Source of the DNA: Brachypterus glaber
Taxonomy: Eukaryota; Arthropoda; Insecta; Coleoptera; Kateretidae
Direction of reading: 5' to 3'
DNA length: 64,000 bases
Assembly (NCBI GenBank): GCA_958510825.1
Contig: OY294052.1
Coordinates: 10,251,816 to 10,315,815, forward strand
This document shows positions 11,515-23,660 of the stretch, piece by piece. The first letter of the stretch is position 1. Each line of letters opens with the position of its first letter. The notes beneath the pieces are model-generated. The model was not told where the DNA came from. It did not search any database and saw only the letters and a list, made by a program, of their open reading frames with translations. Made by a program: the position numbers and the translations under genes.

Positions 11515-11620
11515 ATTCGTCACCCCAGTATTCATTTGTCGTATCTCCAAAAATCCCCCAGGAAAAATCTCAAAATGTCCGAAAATAGAGATATGGCAAA
11601 CCAATACTGGGGTGACGAAT
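11515..11620. repeat. 106-bp hairpin
   Basis: ATTCGTCACCCCAGTATT and its complement AATACTGGGGTGACGAAT bound the interval, and pairing continues partly inward (TCGTATCTC with GAGATATGGC). Confidence 0.8.
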
Positions 11621-12067
11621 AATTAGTAGTTTGTTTATACTGTCAGTACTGTCAGATCGTCGTTTGTTTCTGTTAATTTTTCGACTTCTACTGTGTTTTA
11701 ATTGTTTTTTTGCTGCATTTATTTATAACTTTAAACATGAACTGTATTTTTGCTTTATGAAGAGCAAAGGGTCAATCCCTGGTGTACTCAAAGTAGGTGT
11801 ACAAAATCCCGAAATTCAAACACACCTGGAAAAATTCTTATAAAATAATTAAAAAAAAAAATATTTCGACGTTTTTTTCGTAGATATTTATTGTTTTATG
11901 TTGCATTTTTTACAATTTTTATTTAACACATAAAACTAAGGTTAAAAAATACTTCTCAAAAACAACAATAATAGTGCGCATGTGCGCAAGGCACATTTAT
12001 CACACTTTTCCGCAACGGCTTTGGAGGTCTGTCCTTGTCTATCAGGCGCACCTAAGCACAGCGTTTA
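11621..12067. other. no gene seen
   Basis: AT-rich, with short unrecognised frames (70 codons at 11631, 63 at 11982). Nothing supportable. Confidence 0.4.
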
Positions 12068-12724
12068 CAGAGAGCGTGCCAAAAGTCCGCCAACCACCTT
12101 AACTTTTAAACGGCTTAAGATATCAACTTCAAATTTAAAACACTTAAATAAAATAAGCCATATAATTTTTTAGTATATATTTGATGTGCTTAGGAGGCAT
12201 AATGGAGAAAGGGGGGCAAGGGGGGACATTTTTTTAAATGAAAAGAGGGATCGTGTGATGCATTATTTTAAAGCTTATAAAATTCTCTATTCCCCTACAT
12301 AATTTTTAATTTTTTAAACCTTTTTTTTAAGGTTTTTATTTTTAAATTTTTTTTCGCTAAAAGATGCGATTTTTTAAGATTTTTTTTGTAAAATTTTATA
12401 TCGTTCAAAATTAGTTTAAAAGTATAATTGATGAAATATTGGCGAAATTTTCCATTTTTGTGGGGTTAAAATAATAAATTGCTCCGAGAAAAACAAAAAA
12501 GATATGTGGGCAAATAGAGAATTGTATAAGCTTTAAAATAATGTATCCCACGACTCCCTTTCTATTTAAAAAAATCCCCCCCCCTTTTAATTTCCCCCCC
12601 TAAGCATATCAAATATATAACAAAAAATTATTTGGGTTATGTTATTTAAGCGTTTTAAATTTCAGGTTGATATATTAAGTCGTTCAAAATTAAAGGGGTA
12701 GAGGGCGACTTTTGACGCGCTCTG
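12068..12724. mobile_element. Tc1/mariner-like long-inverted-repeat MITE
   Basis: 657 bp flanked by TA on both sides. Ends are CAGAGAGCGTGCCAAAAGTC and, inverted, CAGAGCGCGTCAAAAGTCGC. The inverted repeats reach about 210 bp inward (AAGATATCAACTTCAAATTT; G-rich GGGGGGCAAGGGGGGACATT; AAAGCTTATAAAATTCTCTA). TA duplication and CAGNG-type ends are typical of Tc1/mariner elements; no transposase is present. The middle contains AAAATTAGTTTAAAAGTATA, the uninterrupted form of the site hit by piggyBac in the copy at 44736-48858. Confidence 0.88.
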
Positions 12725-12736
12725 TATAATAATTAC

Positions 12737-13010
12737 ACAGGCACACAAAAAAAGGTAATTTTTTTCCCAGACCAGTAAAACATTTCTATACGGGGTTGCT
12801 AAATCCGAATCTGAGGTTGGTTTGACTCGATCAGGTCGCATTTCGTTGCTAACCTAAAAAAAATGGTTAAAGTTGAAACTTTCATCACTTTTTTGAGGTT
12901 AGCAACGAAATGCGACCTGACCGAGTCAAACCAACCTCAGATTTGGATTCAGCGGCCCTAAAAACGTCTCGTCTGGGGAAACAGACCTTTTTATTTTTTT
13001 GTGTGCCTGT
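12737..13010. mobile_element. foldback element, 274 bp
   Basis: Ends ACAGGCACACAAAAAAAGG and its complement. Arms of about 130 bp pair through GAATCTGAGGTTGGTTTGAC and GGTCGCATTTCGTTGCTAAC around a loop near 12870. It lies 12 bp beyond the mariner-type element. The two opposite 64-72-codon frames here follow from the inverted arms. Confidence 0.88.
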
Positions 13011-14477
13011 TTTATTATTAAGTACTCTAATTTTCACAGATTTTTTTACAGGTACAGTAAATATATATAAATTTGACAAAAAATTGTCTGTAATTATAGT
13101 TAAAAAAAAAGTTTCGAAGAAAGCCTAATTCATGCTAATTCCAGTATAGGTACCTACTAGAATAGCACTAAGAAAAAAAAAACAATTACGCCTTTATTAA
13201 AATTTTAATCAACAACTAATCAAGCAGAACAATGAAATCTTTAGTTCACAAACAATTGAAGAATCCCCAGGGATAGCTATTGATTGTTGTTTTTAGATGA
13301 CGTCGAGATTTCATTCAAAAACACTAAGGATATGTCTAGCCAAAACCCAGTAAACACATTGACACAATGGGGCCATCTATGAGTGAAATACACAATTTTA
13401 CACAACACATCCCAATTTAATCACCCTCGGACAGAATAAGTTCACTTTATTAGAATTTTCTTTGTTTTTTTCTTTCTGAACTATTCTTGCTTTTATTTGA
13501 TGAGATCCTAAGAAAGAGAGCCTCTTAAATTTGGTCAGGCCAGTTCACCACAAAGAAGTGCACACTTCTTTGTGTCACACGACAAGAAGTAAGCAACAAA
13601 CCCTACATATTATCGATGTTTTAACAATTTAAATTGGACTTAATATTAGGTTATGCCATGCTTGACACTAATTTTGAGGCAAAGAAAAAATAACGATATC
13701 CTGCAACTAGAAGATCCACATCCTATCTTGGCGATAATTTTGTGGACCTTCTAGATCAGCTAGTACCTACAGGGTAGCTGCATCATATCACATTTGGGTA
13801 AATCCATGGTAACTCACGTTACAGCCGCAGAAAAAATGACACATTCTTTTAAATATTTTATTACATTGTTATTAAAGATATTGTTTGATATGTCATGGGT
13901 CATACTCTCTTTTAGGGAGGCATATCTAGCCATCCTCCTCCATACAAGGGTTAAATCTTCGATTAAACTGACTGAAGGCGTCAAATATTGGGGAGTGGCG
14001 AGGGAGCTCTGTACGTATATGTTTGTTTTGTCATAGCAGACTTTTAAATAAGACTCGAATAATCTCGAATTTCCATTGAAACGGGATATCTGACAGGATT
14101 TGTTTTCATTTCTCCTTGTTCGAACATCTCAATCACTTTTTAATTGTGTTTTATATAAACATTTTGTTTGGAAAACAATAGGGGGTTTAATTATTTTTTA
14201 GTGGTTGAATGGAAAAGAATTAGCAACAATATACTTTAAAAAAGCATGGATATACATACTTTGAAAAAACAGATTCTTTGAACCAAATGATTAGGCATTT
14301 ACTCAAAAGAACTATGCTTTTGATATGTGCCAAATAAATGGCGAATTTTATGTACCTAATACCATTTCTTTAAAAAGGGATTCTTGTTTCTCTTTTGGAT
14401 AAAAGAGTTTATGTAAAGTACAAAATTATGTTACAAAATCAATGATGCTTTGATGTAGGTGACCTTGGCGCAGTGAT
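13011..14477. other. no gene seen
   Basis: AT-rich, apparently low-copy within the window. The only structure noted is an 11-bp inverted pair ACAAAGAAGTG/CACTTCTTTGT near 13552. An 80-codon frame at 13794-14036 has no recognisable features. Confidence 0.4.
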
Positions 14478-14770
14478 CTATGGTCTGTTTCATCAAGCAA
14501 GATAGTAAATTTAAAATCGCATAGTGAATATTTTTAAAACAGATTCGAATATTGGATGTGCGAATATACTGCGTAGTTTATTTTATAAAACATAACTATA
14601 TTCTAGTTTAGCTTTTTGATTTTTGGGGAATAGGGCTTTGGATCTGACTAAAATTGTTATCTAATTTTGCTGTGACGTTTCGACGATGAATTTTCGTTGT
14701 TTTCGAACCTATATTGGAAATAAAAAAATATATATAACTATATTCTATACACAAACATATACTATTTAAA
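14478..14770 (-). repeat. dispersed repeat, interrupted copy
   Basis: Inverted copy of 6485-6620 (TCAAGCAAGATAGTAAATTT; GATTCGAATATTGGATGTGC). It is split by the insert at 14605-14733, after which the match resumes (CTATATTCTATACACAAACA). Confidence 0.8.
14605..14733 (+). mobile_element. 129-bp insertion in a 13-bp duplication
   Basis: ATAACTATATTCT occurs at 14592-14604 and exactly again at 14734-14746, and the uninterrupted paralog at 6.5 kb has it once. The insert ends in an A/T-rich stretch (GGAAATAAAAAAATAT) and carries GTGACGTTTCGACG and GTTTTCGAACCT, reminiscent of 3' ends of non-LTR elements. Short length, A-rich end and a 13-bp duplication suggest retrotransposition of a truncated element; the family is uncertain. 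Confidence 0.8.
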
Positions 14771-15905
14771 CCTGTTGTAAAATACCAATAACTAAACGTA
14801 TCTTTGTACGAAGTTCAATAATTTTTAATAAAATTAATTTTAAAAAGGCAACTTAAAACAAACATGGCAAAGAAATCAATTATTTTACCTCAAACAGGTT
14901 TTTTTTTTCAGGGTTAAATCCAAAAGTACCAAATTCATAGACTTGAGCCTTATTTGAATAAGGGCCTGAAACCTTAGAAATTATATCAGTCAATACAACT
15001 ATTATATCAGAAAGATAATAAAGTTGGGTGCTGTATCATTAAAAAAAAATTACACAGTAGCCAAATAGTCAATTACCTGAGCTTAGGCTACTGTGCATAC
15101 ACCCAACCAATGTACATGACTCATGGTCAGTTAGTTTACGCGATATTACAATTAATGAAATGAATATATATATTGCAACGCACTATTAGTGCATCAACAG
15201 GGCCCTGGTTTTGCAGAAGACATCAAGAGACACACGGGAGTCCATTTAATATTATCTCTAATCAAACCGTTTCATTATATTCCCGCACAGAAACTACACC
15301 CTGTATTGTAATCAAAAAATTTAAGCTTTACCTATGTAAAGACTAAATTAAATTTAAATTGCTTCAATTAATACATTGCATTGCGAATTTACCCTGCGAA
15401 GTGAAAAAAGAGAAGTTCCATCGAGATTAAATAATGACATTAAAATGTTGATATTTTTGGAGAAAAAATCCTACAAATACAAGGCATAAAATGATCCCTT
15501 ATGGAGTTATCTTAAAATAGTTGTAGCTCCCTTACACACTGAAAAAACGGCGGTGAAAACTTGATTTCTGGCTTATTATCTTTTTGGGAGTTAATGTCAT
15601 ATTTTTTAATGTTAAATCAACCCTTAATCCTATTCTAAACCACCCTGTAATTATGACATTTAAAAAAGTTTATGGGAATATTTTAGTTCTCATTTCGCGA
15701 CCTGTACAGTAAAACTGTTAATAAAACTGAAAACTAATCACGGAAATTTACTTCAACGAGCTCTTTAATTGATTTCATTATAAAAGTGATGTCGATTTAA
15801 AACCGTCATATAAAACTCGATTTTCCAATTTATTTAAAGTTGATGAAAGGACACAAAAGTTGGTAGCGTTTTGATTGGGCAACGGTAGATGAATTGCATT
15901 CTTGC
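14771..15905. other. no gene seen
   Basis: AT-rich. It holds a small inverted pair CACAGTAGCC/GGCTACTGTG (about 15054-15103) and a TATATA tract; otherwise nothing. Confidence 0.4.
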
Positions 15906-16090
15906 AGGAAATTAAAACAAGACGACACCGAATCAAACACGATAAACACTCACGTCAATCAAAATCCCCGCTTACAAAGGCTCGGAAAGTCAATTTTAAA
16001 TCGACTAAATCGCAAAAAACTGCAGAAATTCTATTCAAATTGTATGTTTTTGTTGATAGTATAATGTTATATTAGGGTCATTCTTATTTA
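15906..16090 (+). repeat. diverged duplication, copy 1
   Basis: AATTAAAACAAGACGACACC through TTAGGGTCATTCTTATT also occurs at 16876-17070 with many substitutions and indels, about 970 bp apart in the same orientation. Confidence 0.7.
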
Positions 16091-16535
16091 AATATATAAT
16101 TTTTACACACAGAAATGATAATATAATATTATTTTTTCTATTTTGCGACTCTTATAAGCTCATGATCACACGCATTTTGCGTGTTCTTATAGGCCCATAA
16201 GAGGTCTGTACTTTTTGTTCTTTTGGGTTGGCAACAGACCTGGCCTATCGCTTGACGTTTTCCGTGAAAATGTCAATGTCGCTTTAAAGTTGAATATTCT
16301 ACAAAATTTTGTGTTTAGATTATTTTTACCATGTTAAAATTGTGGCTTGGTTAATTGCAGTAAAAAAGAAAAGAGATGATTATAAAATATATCAACATAT
16401 CATTTGTTCTTAGAATTTTAAACATGGTGTAAACTGTAATGCCAATCCAAAACAAAAATCCCTAAATCAGTCATCAATTTAAATGTAAGTTTTTTTAAAT
16501 TTTAGAGGAAAATAGAAAAAATTGTATGAAGCACT

Positions 16536-16639
16536 CGTTTTATAACACGTTTTTAGCGGACTAGTACTTTAGAAAACTCGCCGCAAGCGGCTTTTTTCTA
16601 AACTTGTACTCGTGCGCTAAAAACGTATGTTATGAAACT
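16536..16639. repeat. 104-bp hairpin with GC-rich tip
   Basis: TATAACACGTTTTTAGCG pairs with CGCTAAAAACGTATGTTATG. An inner pairing (TAGAAAA with TTTTCTA) surrounds CGCCGCAAGCGGC. Confidence 0.8.
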
Positions 16640-16875
16640 AGTACTTTAATATACTATTAATATATTTGTATAGTTTGTCACGCCACTTATTACTGTTCCG
16701 AAGTCAAGTATGCGAATTCCGATTTACTCATAAGTAAAAACTCTATGTAATGTAAAATGATGTTCAATGTTCAGCTAAAGAAGATAACTAATTAAACGTA
16801 TTTACTTCGTTTAAAATGTTTAAAATGTTCTTTTTCCGTGTGTAAAGTTATGATTGAGTATTGTTTGTATTCTTG

Positions 16876-17070
16876 TAGATAATTAAAACAAGACGACACC
16901 AAATCAAACACTCATGCCAATCAAAATCAAATAACCCTCGTTTTAAAAACTAGAAAAGTTAATTTTAAATCTATTGCCATGTCTAAATCATCATGCAAAA
17001 AGCTACAGTTTCCATTAAAATAGATTTTTATTGAGACTAAAAAATTATGTAAGGGTCATTCTTATTGTTA
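16876..17070 (+). repeat. diverged duplication, copy 2
   Basis: Partner of 15906-16090 (see there). Confidence 0.7.
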
Positions 17071-17466
17071 AAAAGTATTAAAATCATAGAAACTATACTG
17101 CCCTGCTAAGACAAGTTGTCCTATCTAAAAATTAGATGTTTTGAGAAATGGCCAGTTTTATTGTTTTTGTTTGCACTTTGCAGTGTAGTCGTTTATAGTG
17201 TTATTTTTTAAATTGGTAAATCACCTAACTTTTATCGGCGTAAGACAGTTTTGGAATCAGTGTATCCAAAAATAGGTCTAATGTCTTTAGCAAAAAACAT
17301 TTAAAATTTCATTTTATATGCTTGTGTTTAAAAGTTTAATTCGAGTTTTTTACAACCGAGAAGAAAACATTTTTAAACTTTGTCCCAACTATCAGCACTT
17401 CAGGAATTTAATGAATTTTTTATAGAAAACCCCATAAATAACATTTAATTCCATATGTAAGGTATA
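17071..17466. other. no gene seen
   Basis: AT-rich sequence between the duplication and the TA-flanked element, with no feature I can support. Confidence 0.4.
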
Positions 17467-18312
17467 GGGGGAAATACCCATGAATGGGACATATTATTGA
17501 ATGGGACAGTGCCTATTTCTGAGCTATGCTTCGTAGTTTTTGGTTTTTGTCACCATGGTTAGATCGCCTTAGATGTGCTGTTAAAAAATCATAAAAAATG
17601 GCAACGTTTAGGCAGCTGGGTTGTTGACAAATTTAATAAGTCAGTTTTACCAAGTTAAAAGTAACTTTTTTAATAATTTTGAATAAAGTTTTACTGACGA
17701 AAGCAAAAGAAAACTGTTCGAATTTGGTTTATGTAATAGTCTAGAACAACACAAAACATATACCAAATAATCGAATATTATAGATAAAGATAAATATTTT
17801 TAGCCTATTTTTTTGATAATATTGTAAGTATTATTGAATGGGACAATTTGCATATTTCGTTCCTATCCATCTCTTTTAGATAAGGAATAACTCTAAAAGG
17901 GCAGAAAGTGTCTAGGGTACTACACACACAATAATTTGAAACAGTTAGAACTTAAAACAAACTAATATTTGATATTGATTTGAAAAAAGCAGGGTAAAAA
18001 TATTTAAAGTAAAATCTATGTAACAAAAAATATGTAACAGCTATTTTTTTGTTATGAAATGACATTACAGGTTTATTGTTCTTAGTTATAGTGATAATAA
18101 TAGTTATTTTTATAATTTATTACCTTTAATAGAAATTTTGAATTTGTGTCCCATTCAATAATACCGTGTTAATGAATGGGACAAGTTACGTTTTTTTTTA
18201 ATGGTTGTAGTTTTGGTAAAAATAAATATTATTCACTTGGACGGTGTTCTTTTATTTCCAAATATGCTAAAAAAGTTTTAAAAAAAGTGTCCCATTCATG
18301 GGTATTTCCCCC
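17467..18312. mobile_element. TA-flanked MITE with repeated internal motif
   Basis: 846 bp bounded by TA (17465-17466 and 18313-18314). The ends form a perfect 25-bp inverted repeat beginning GGGGGAAATACCCATGAATG. The inner part of that repeat, GAATGGGACA, occurs again at about 17498, 17834, 18151 (inverted) and 18172. TA duplication suggests Tc1/mariner or pogo-type transposition. No coding frame. Confidence 0.9.
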
Positions 18313-18790
18313 TACTTATATGTAACAGAAAAATTGTCTTCTACAATTCGAGTCTTCTATTTCTTTCACTTGATTAAAATCACTATCAATATATTGATAT
18401 AACAATGGATATCTCTCCTTCTGTTGCTTAGAATGGTCCGTCTAATCGAGAATGGTCTTTGTCAGAACATGTTGTATTTGTGATAGATTGAATTTCAAAT
18501 TGCTTTTTGCTTTTTTCGACTTTTTAGCCCAGTCAATAGTGAAACGAAATTATGAAATTTTTCTCGATTTTTTTTACAACGAGTCTCATACCGGGTTAAG
18601 TAAACAATGCGAAAGTCAGAAACGGTTTTCAAACTTAAGCATTGTTAGCTCAGGTATGTTCTTATTGTGGTGTTTCGGAGGACTAAAGCCGGCGGTGATA
18701 GTCGTTACATCTCCGAAATATGACACGAATAACTAATAACTGTTGTTACGTAGTGGATTTTATCAGGGAAAACGTTATGTTAAATTATCA
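18313..18790. other. unrecognised 94-codon frame, low-copy DNA
   Basis: An ATG-initiated frame (18452-18736, plus) has cysteines and hydrophobic stretches but no family I know. GC content rises somewhat toward 18590-18720. It may be chance. Confidence 0.2.
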
Positions 18791-19345
18791 GCCGAGCGGT
18801 GATTATAACTTACTCATTTAGGTTAGCCATCCTATCTTCTATCATATAGTTAAAGTATATACTATATATTTAACCACCAGTTACCACTTTATTTGGAAGC
18901 CGTAAGTTCTAGTGAGACGGGCGTTGGAAACAGATTAAAACAATAGCTTCTTAACTTAAGAATAATATATTAAATGTGATTAAATTTCTAAAGTACATGT
19001 AAAGATATCTTCTTACTTCTAACTCTAAATTTTTAATTTTTCCTCGTATTATAAAAAGAAGTTTGCCATTAAACACTACTAAATTAAATCATTGTATGTT
19101 TTAGATTCCAACTGTACACAATAAGTTAAAAAGTCTAATTTATCGCCAAAATTTCTATCAGTGTACTAACAATTTTTATAAGTATCAAAAAGCGTGTAAT
19201 TACTTTTAAGTCTGATAAGTCCCAAAAATTTTTAGAGTTTAAAACGGAAAATATTAAAAAAAAAAATTAATTCAAGAATATTTCTCAAAATTATTCTTTA
19301 CAGAAACTATATTTTCACTTGACAATTTTTTTAATTGACACGGAA
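18791..19345 (+). repeat. dispersed repeat, copy 1
   Basis: Aligns over its length with 23001-23660. Shared words include GATTATAACTTACTCA, TTCTTAACTTAAGAATAATA and ATTTCTATCAGTGT, and both end near ACAGAAACTA and TTTTCACTT. No coding content seen. Confidence 0.75.
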
Positions 19346-21979
19346 ACACTCTGAACAAAACTGAATCCTCTCTGAATTTTTTCATCTCTTTTTATAGGAT
19401 TTTTAAAACAATAAATTAAGTCAATATTAAATTTATTTGACAATGCTTTTAAGACCGGAGATCAAATTTATTTAATTAGCCCGACAAAGTGTCCAAATCT
19501 AATAAATTCGCAACATATCTGAATAGTAATGAATACTATTCGTGACATTTAAAACGACCATTTTAACAATAAATAATATTTATTTATACAATTAAATCTA
19601 TGAGTCAACTTTTAAGTTATACCAAAAAGGGTCCGATCTAAACTAGAACAACCGAACTTTGCGAAGCAAATCTATTGAAGCCGAATGTATTTACACTCTG
19701 ATTAAAGTAATATTATTTTAAAAATGTTAATACAATATGAAATATAAGCATCATAACACTGTGAAAATTGTACGACAACATAAAAAATCGTCCTGGCACT
19801 TAAGAACTTGTAATAAGAAATAAATAGTCTTTTAGGCAAATTTTGCTTTTGAGAGCAAATTTTGCTTTTGATATGTTTCTGGAAAAGCAAAGCAAATCCC
19901 TATTTTTCTGCAATATTGACTGGGCTATTAACTTTTCGCTTTTTTTGACTGTTTGATTGACTCTGATATTACTAGACCAATAAAATACCAGACTACGAGG
20001 GCATACAAGTGCATATTGACCGTGTAGGCAGGTTATTTAAATTTGTCATAAAACATATTGACTGCGCTGCAAATCATTCAAATTATATTTTAAATCTTGC
20101 ATGCTTTCAATATGATGCCATTTTTTTTCTTTTTAGCTTAAAACTTAATTCTCATATATGCATAATACACAAAACACAACACACAAAATCATACAGCTGA
20201 GTTCAATTTATACTGATCAAACATAATAATCACACGGAATGGGGGGGGGGGGGTGTGGTGGTTACTTAAAATATATCAAGGGGCCTACCGTGCAGGCTAC
20301 TCTGAGGTACATCTCTTTTTCAAAAACAAAAAATCTAAAATGCTATAGCGTCATATGGCCGCAATCTGTTTTTGGGTATAAAATAAACTCTACTGCTGGG
20401 GGTTCCATAATATTATATTTAAACTCGTTCAGTATTAAGTACGGTAATAAATTTTCAGTGTACAATTATTTGTGCATCTAGCAAAACTAAAATTAAAACC
20501 TAGATTGTAACATTGACAATACAATGAAACGTATATTTTAAAGTGCAGAAGATTTGCATTAAAAGTATTATTTTTCTTTCCAACCCTCCTAGAACAAAAA
20601 AAAAGTAAGATATACACATTCAGCTCTAACAATGGTCCAGATACTCTTCCATTTCAATCAGCGCAATTTCCCGACGTTAGTTTATTTGGATTGTGCGGAG
20701 TTTTATGGCGCATTCACAGATGGCAGTGTCTCCATTAGTTGCACACAATGGGGCTTTTATCGGGATTAGCGGGAGCCTCTCCAGGGAAAAACAGGCGGGC
20801 GTACCTTACAAACTTTGTTTACCATTTATTTTTTCATCGCCATTAACTAAATACTGTCTACTCTAAATTTAATTTGTTTTCATCCCAAACATTAAAATAC
20901 TTACTTAGAAGTTCGTTAAAAAAATATTCAGACATATTCGAGCCCATAGGCTTTAAAATTTTTAGCTAGGATTTTTTGCGTATGAACACACAGAGAAATA
21001 ATTACTAAAAGTTTGTATATTCATAAGCATATTACTTAGACCAACATATCAAAACTTCAAACACGTAAAAGTGCTTAGTCTAAATAATAACATTTCTTGT
21101 AATGAGTTTTTAAAACTTAAATGAAAAATGGCAAGTAGATACTAAGCCTTTAAAATACTAAAAATAAAAAAAAAAAGGTGAGTGAGCCAATTATTGCCAT
21201 GTTAAGACTTTTTATTTTTTACTGCATTCTTTATTTGTAATCACCTAAAACATTACTACATTTAGCATTAACATAATATGTAAACATATTAACTTTATTC
21301 TAATGGGTAAAAAATAAACAAACTAGCTTCAGAAAAAATAAAAAGTCCAAACCCATGTCTCAAATATTGCGCAGGCAACAATAGTAAAGAACAAACTGTT
21401 TTTAGGTACAATTTGGGCACTTAAATAACAATTTGTCGTTTTTAATAATCCCCACGCACTTCGTGTACGTATCGATTATAATCTCATATCGGCCTGGCAA
21501 TTCTTTTCGAATAAAAAGCAGAACCAAGATTTAGAACGCTATGAATTCTGCGTAGCCTTCTTTTCTTAATGTTTTTGTTTTTTTCTTTTTTTTTTTGTTG
21601 TCAACTACTGCGCATGGCAATATTAGGAACACAGCTACTTAGACAACAATCTCAAAAAATTACCTTTTCGCTTCTTTATTGAGTGAATGGGCCAAGAAAG
21701 TGCATGTTTGTGCCTACCTTATTACGTTCCTTCCAATAATCGATGCTACCCAGCATACGACAATCAGCAAAATTTTACAAATTAACAAATACGTGATTTT
21801 TAAAAGAAGGGTTGCCTAAAATCAAAAAAATTAAAAATTTCAAAACACTCCTTTTAAAAATCTCGTATTTTTAAATTTGTATAAATATCTTGTTTTCTAC
21901 TTTTTTAGTTATAGGTACGTAATGTGTAGTTAATAGAACGGTTTTAATTTTAAAAACTTGTTTTTATTTAATTTTATTA
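19346..21979. other. no gene seen
   Basis: AT-rich, low-copy within the window. It has a G-run (about 20240-20251) and a more GC-rich patch at 20655-20800 (see findings). Open frames of 60-80 codons show no family signature. About 21840-21978 partly matches 22610-22735. Confidence 0.4.
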
Positions 21980-22345
21980 TAATGGCGATTTCTCCCGTTA
22001 GATTAGACAGGGACAAAAGTCCAACCAAACAAATTCTGTATTTGTTCTTTGTTGAACAAATACAATATTTACTTGGCCGGGCGAAAAGTGTAACTATATT
22101 ATTTTTAAACTACTGGCGCCATCTAAATTTTACTAGAATTATCTTATTCTACAGATTCACATTAGCTATGTTCGTTCGTGCCGCTCAGTGCTACACTTTC
22201 CGGCCAACCAAATAAATACTGTATTTGTTGTATGAAAAACAAATACAGTATTTATTTGGTTGGCTGGAAAGTGTAGCACAAATGAGATAGAGATAGGGTA
22301 GACGTCTTTTGTTTCATAATTCTAGTTGTAGAGAGCTCCATTGCA
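21980..22345. mobile_element. MITE with central hairpin, copy 1
   Basis: Same element as 58755-59168, starting AATGGCGATTTCTCCCG and ending GTAGAGAGCTCCATT (short imperfect inverted ends). The internal 22185-22278 is a strong hairpin: GCTACACTTTCCGGCCAACC opposite its complement, with AAATACTGTATTTGTTG near the tip. An 85-codon frame across it is not conserved as protein between copies. Confidence 0.82.
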
Positions 22346-23000
22346 ACAAGTATCACAGAGACTTTCTATTAGAATATTTTTTCTTTGTGTGTCTCATTAA
22401 TTTGTAAGAGCCAACAGTTTTTGAAACTAGTAATAAATCGTCGGCTTACAAGTAAAAAGCACTAAGTTACTTTTTTGCAAAAATGGGATTTTAATTATAA
22501 ATATTGAAAACTGTTTTAGTTCTGGCATAGTTTCATATAATTAAAACTAATAAATTATTATTATTAATTTTGGAAACGTTCTTTAAACAATCAAAAAGTC
22601 CAAACCCTTGTTTTAAAAATCTAGTTTTTAAAAATTTATGTAAACATCTTGTTTTCTACTTTATAGTTATACATTACGTTTAATTAATAGAAGGGTTTTA
22701 ATTTTAAATAGTTGTTTTTTATATTATTTTATTGACTTAGTGCTCTTTACTTGTAAGCCGACGTCATGGGCCTACAAGAAAAAGGCACTAAGTCCATGTC
22801 TTTTTTCAAATTTAGTTGAATTAAACTACTTTAATTTTTCTTTATTTAACTGCAAATGGGACATTTTTATGTCCAAACATGTCATTGCAATTTGCGGTAC
22901 TTTTTTTCCAAAAACAATTATTATAAAAATTAAAAAACCACATGTAGTGAAGTCGAATTCTATCACTAATTTAGTGATTGGTATATAATTCGGTTATAGC
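22346..23000. repeat. short repeat with inverted TTAGTGC words
   Basis: CGTCGGCTTACAAGTAAAAA (22440) reappears inverted as CTTTACTTGTAAGCCGACG at 22748 and again at 24010. The block 22734-22797 is itself a hairpin bounded by GACTTAGTGC and GCACTAAGTC. Probably part of one or more MITEs; limits not resolved. Confidence 0.6.
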
Positions 23001-23660
23001 CGAACAGAGATTATAACTTTTATTATAACTTACTCAGTTAGGTTGGCCATACAATCTTCTATCGTATTTAAAGTATACCCGAGCGGAGAATATACTTAAC
23101 CACTTATCACTTTATTCGGGAGCGGGTATTCTAGGAGACGGCGCTTTGGAAACAGATAAAACAATTTCTTCTTAACTTAAGAATAATATATTAAATAAAT
23201 GTGAATAAATTCTTCAAGAACATGAAAGATCAATTCTTACTTCTAAGTCCTATTTCTATGCAAAGCCCTTAAATTCTAATTTCCATTATGTAATAGTTTT
23301 CCATTAAATACTTCTAAATTAATACATTCTATGTTTGAAAACCCAACTATTCGCATTCATTTTCAAATCCCAATTTATTGTCCACATTTTTCTTAGTGTA
23401 TATTAAAACTGGTTCGTATAAGTCATTTAAATAAGTTTACAAAATATTGTTCAAAGTTAAATAAATATTCGTCAAAATTTCTATCAGTGTTCATACTATC
23501 AATATTTATAAGTGTCCAAAATTATTTTTATGTCTGATAAAAAGTCTCAAAATTTTTCTAAGTTTAAAAACTATTTTTAATTCAAGAATAATTCTCAAAA
23601 ATTATTTGTCACAGAAACTACATTTTCACTTTTGACACTACTGGATACTTTTTAATTAAC
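23001..23660 (+). repeat. dispersed repeat, copy 2
   Basis: Diverged partner of 18791-19345 in the same orientation. Confidence 0.75.

Noticed and set aside
21958..22215. 85-codon frame over a MITE
   Set aside because: The second MITE copy at 58.8 kb has indels that break the frame; not protein-coding.
18791..23660. Pair of LTRs flanking an internal region
   Set aside because: The two copies are alignable and in the same orientation, but they are strongly diverged, lack TG...CA ends, and the DNA between them has no gag or pol coding.
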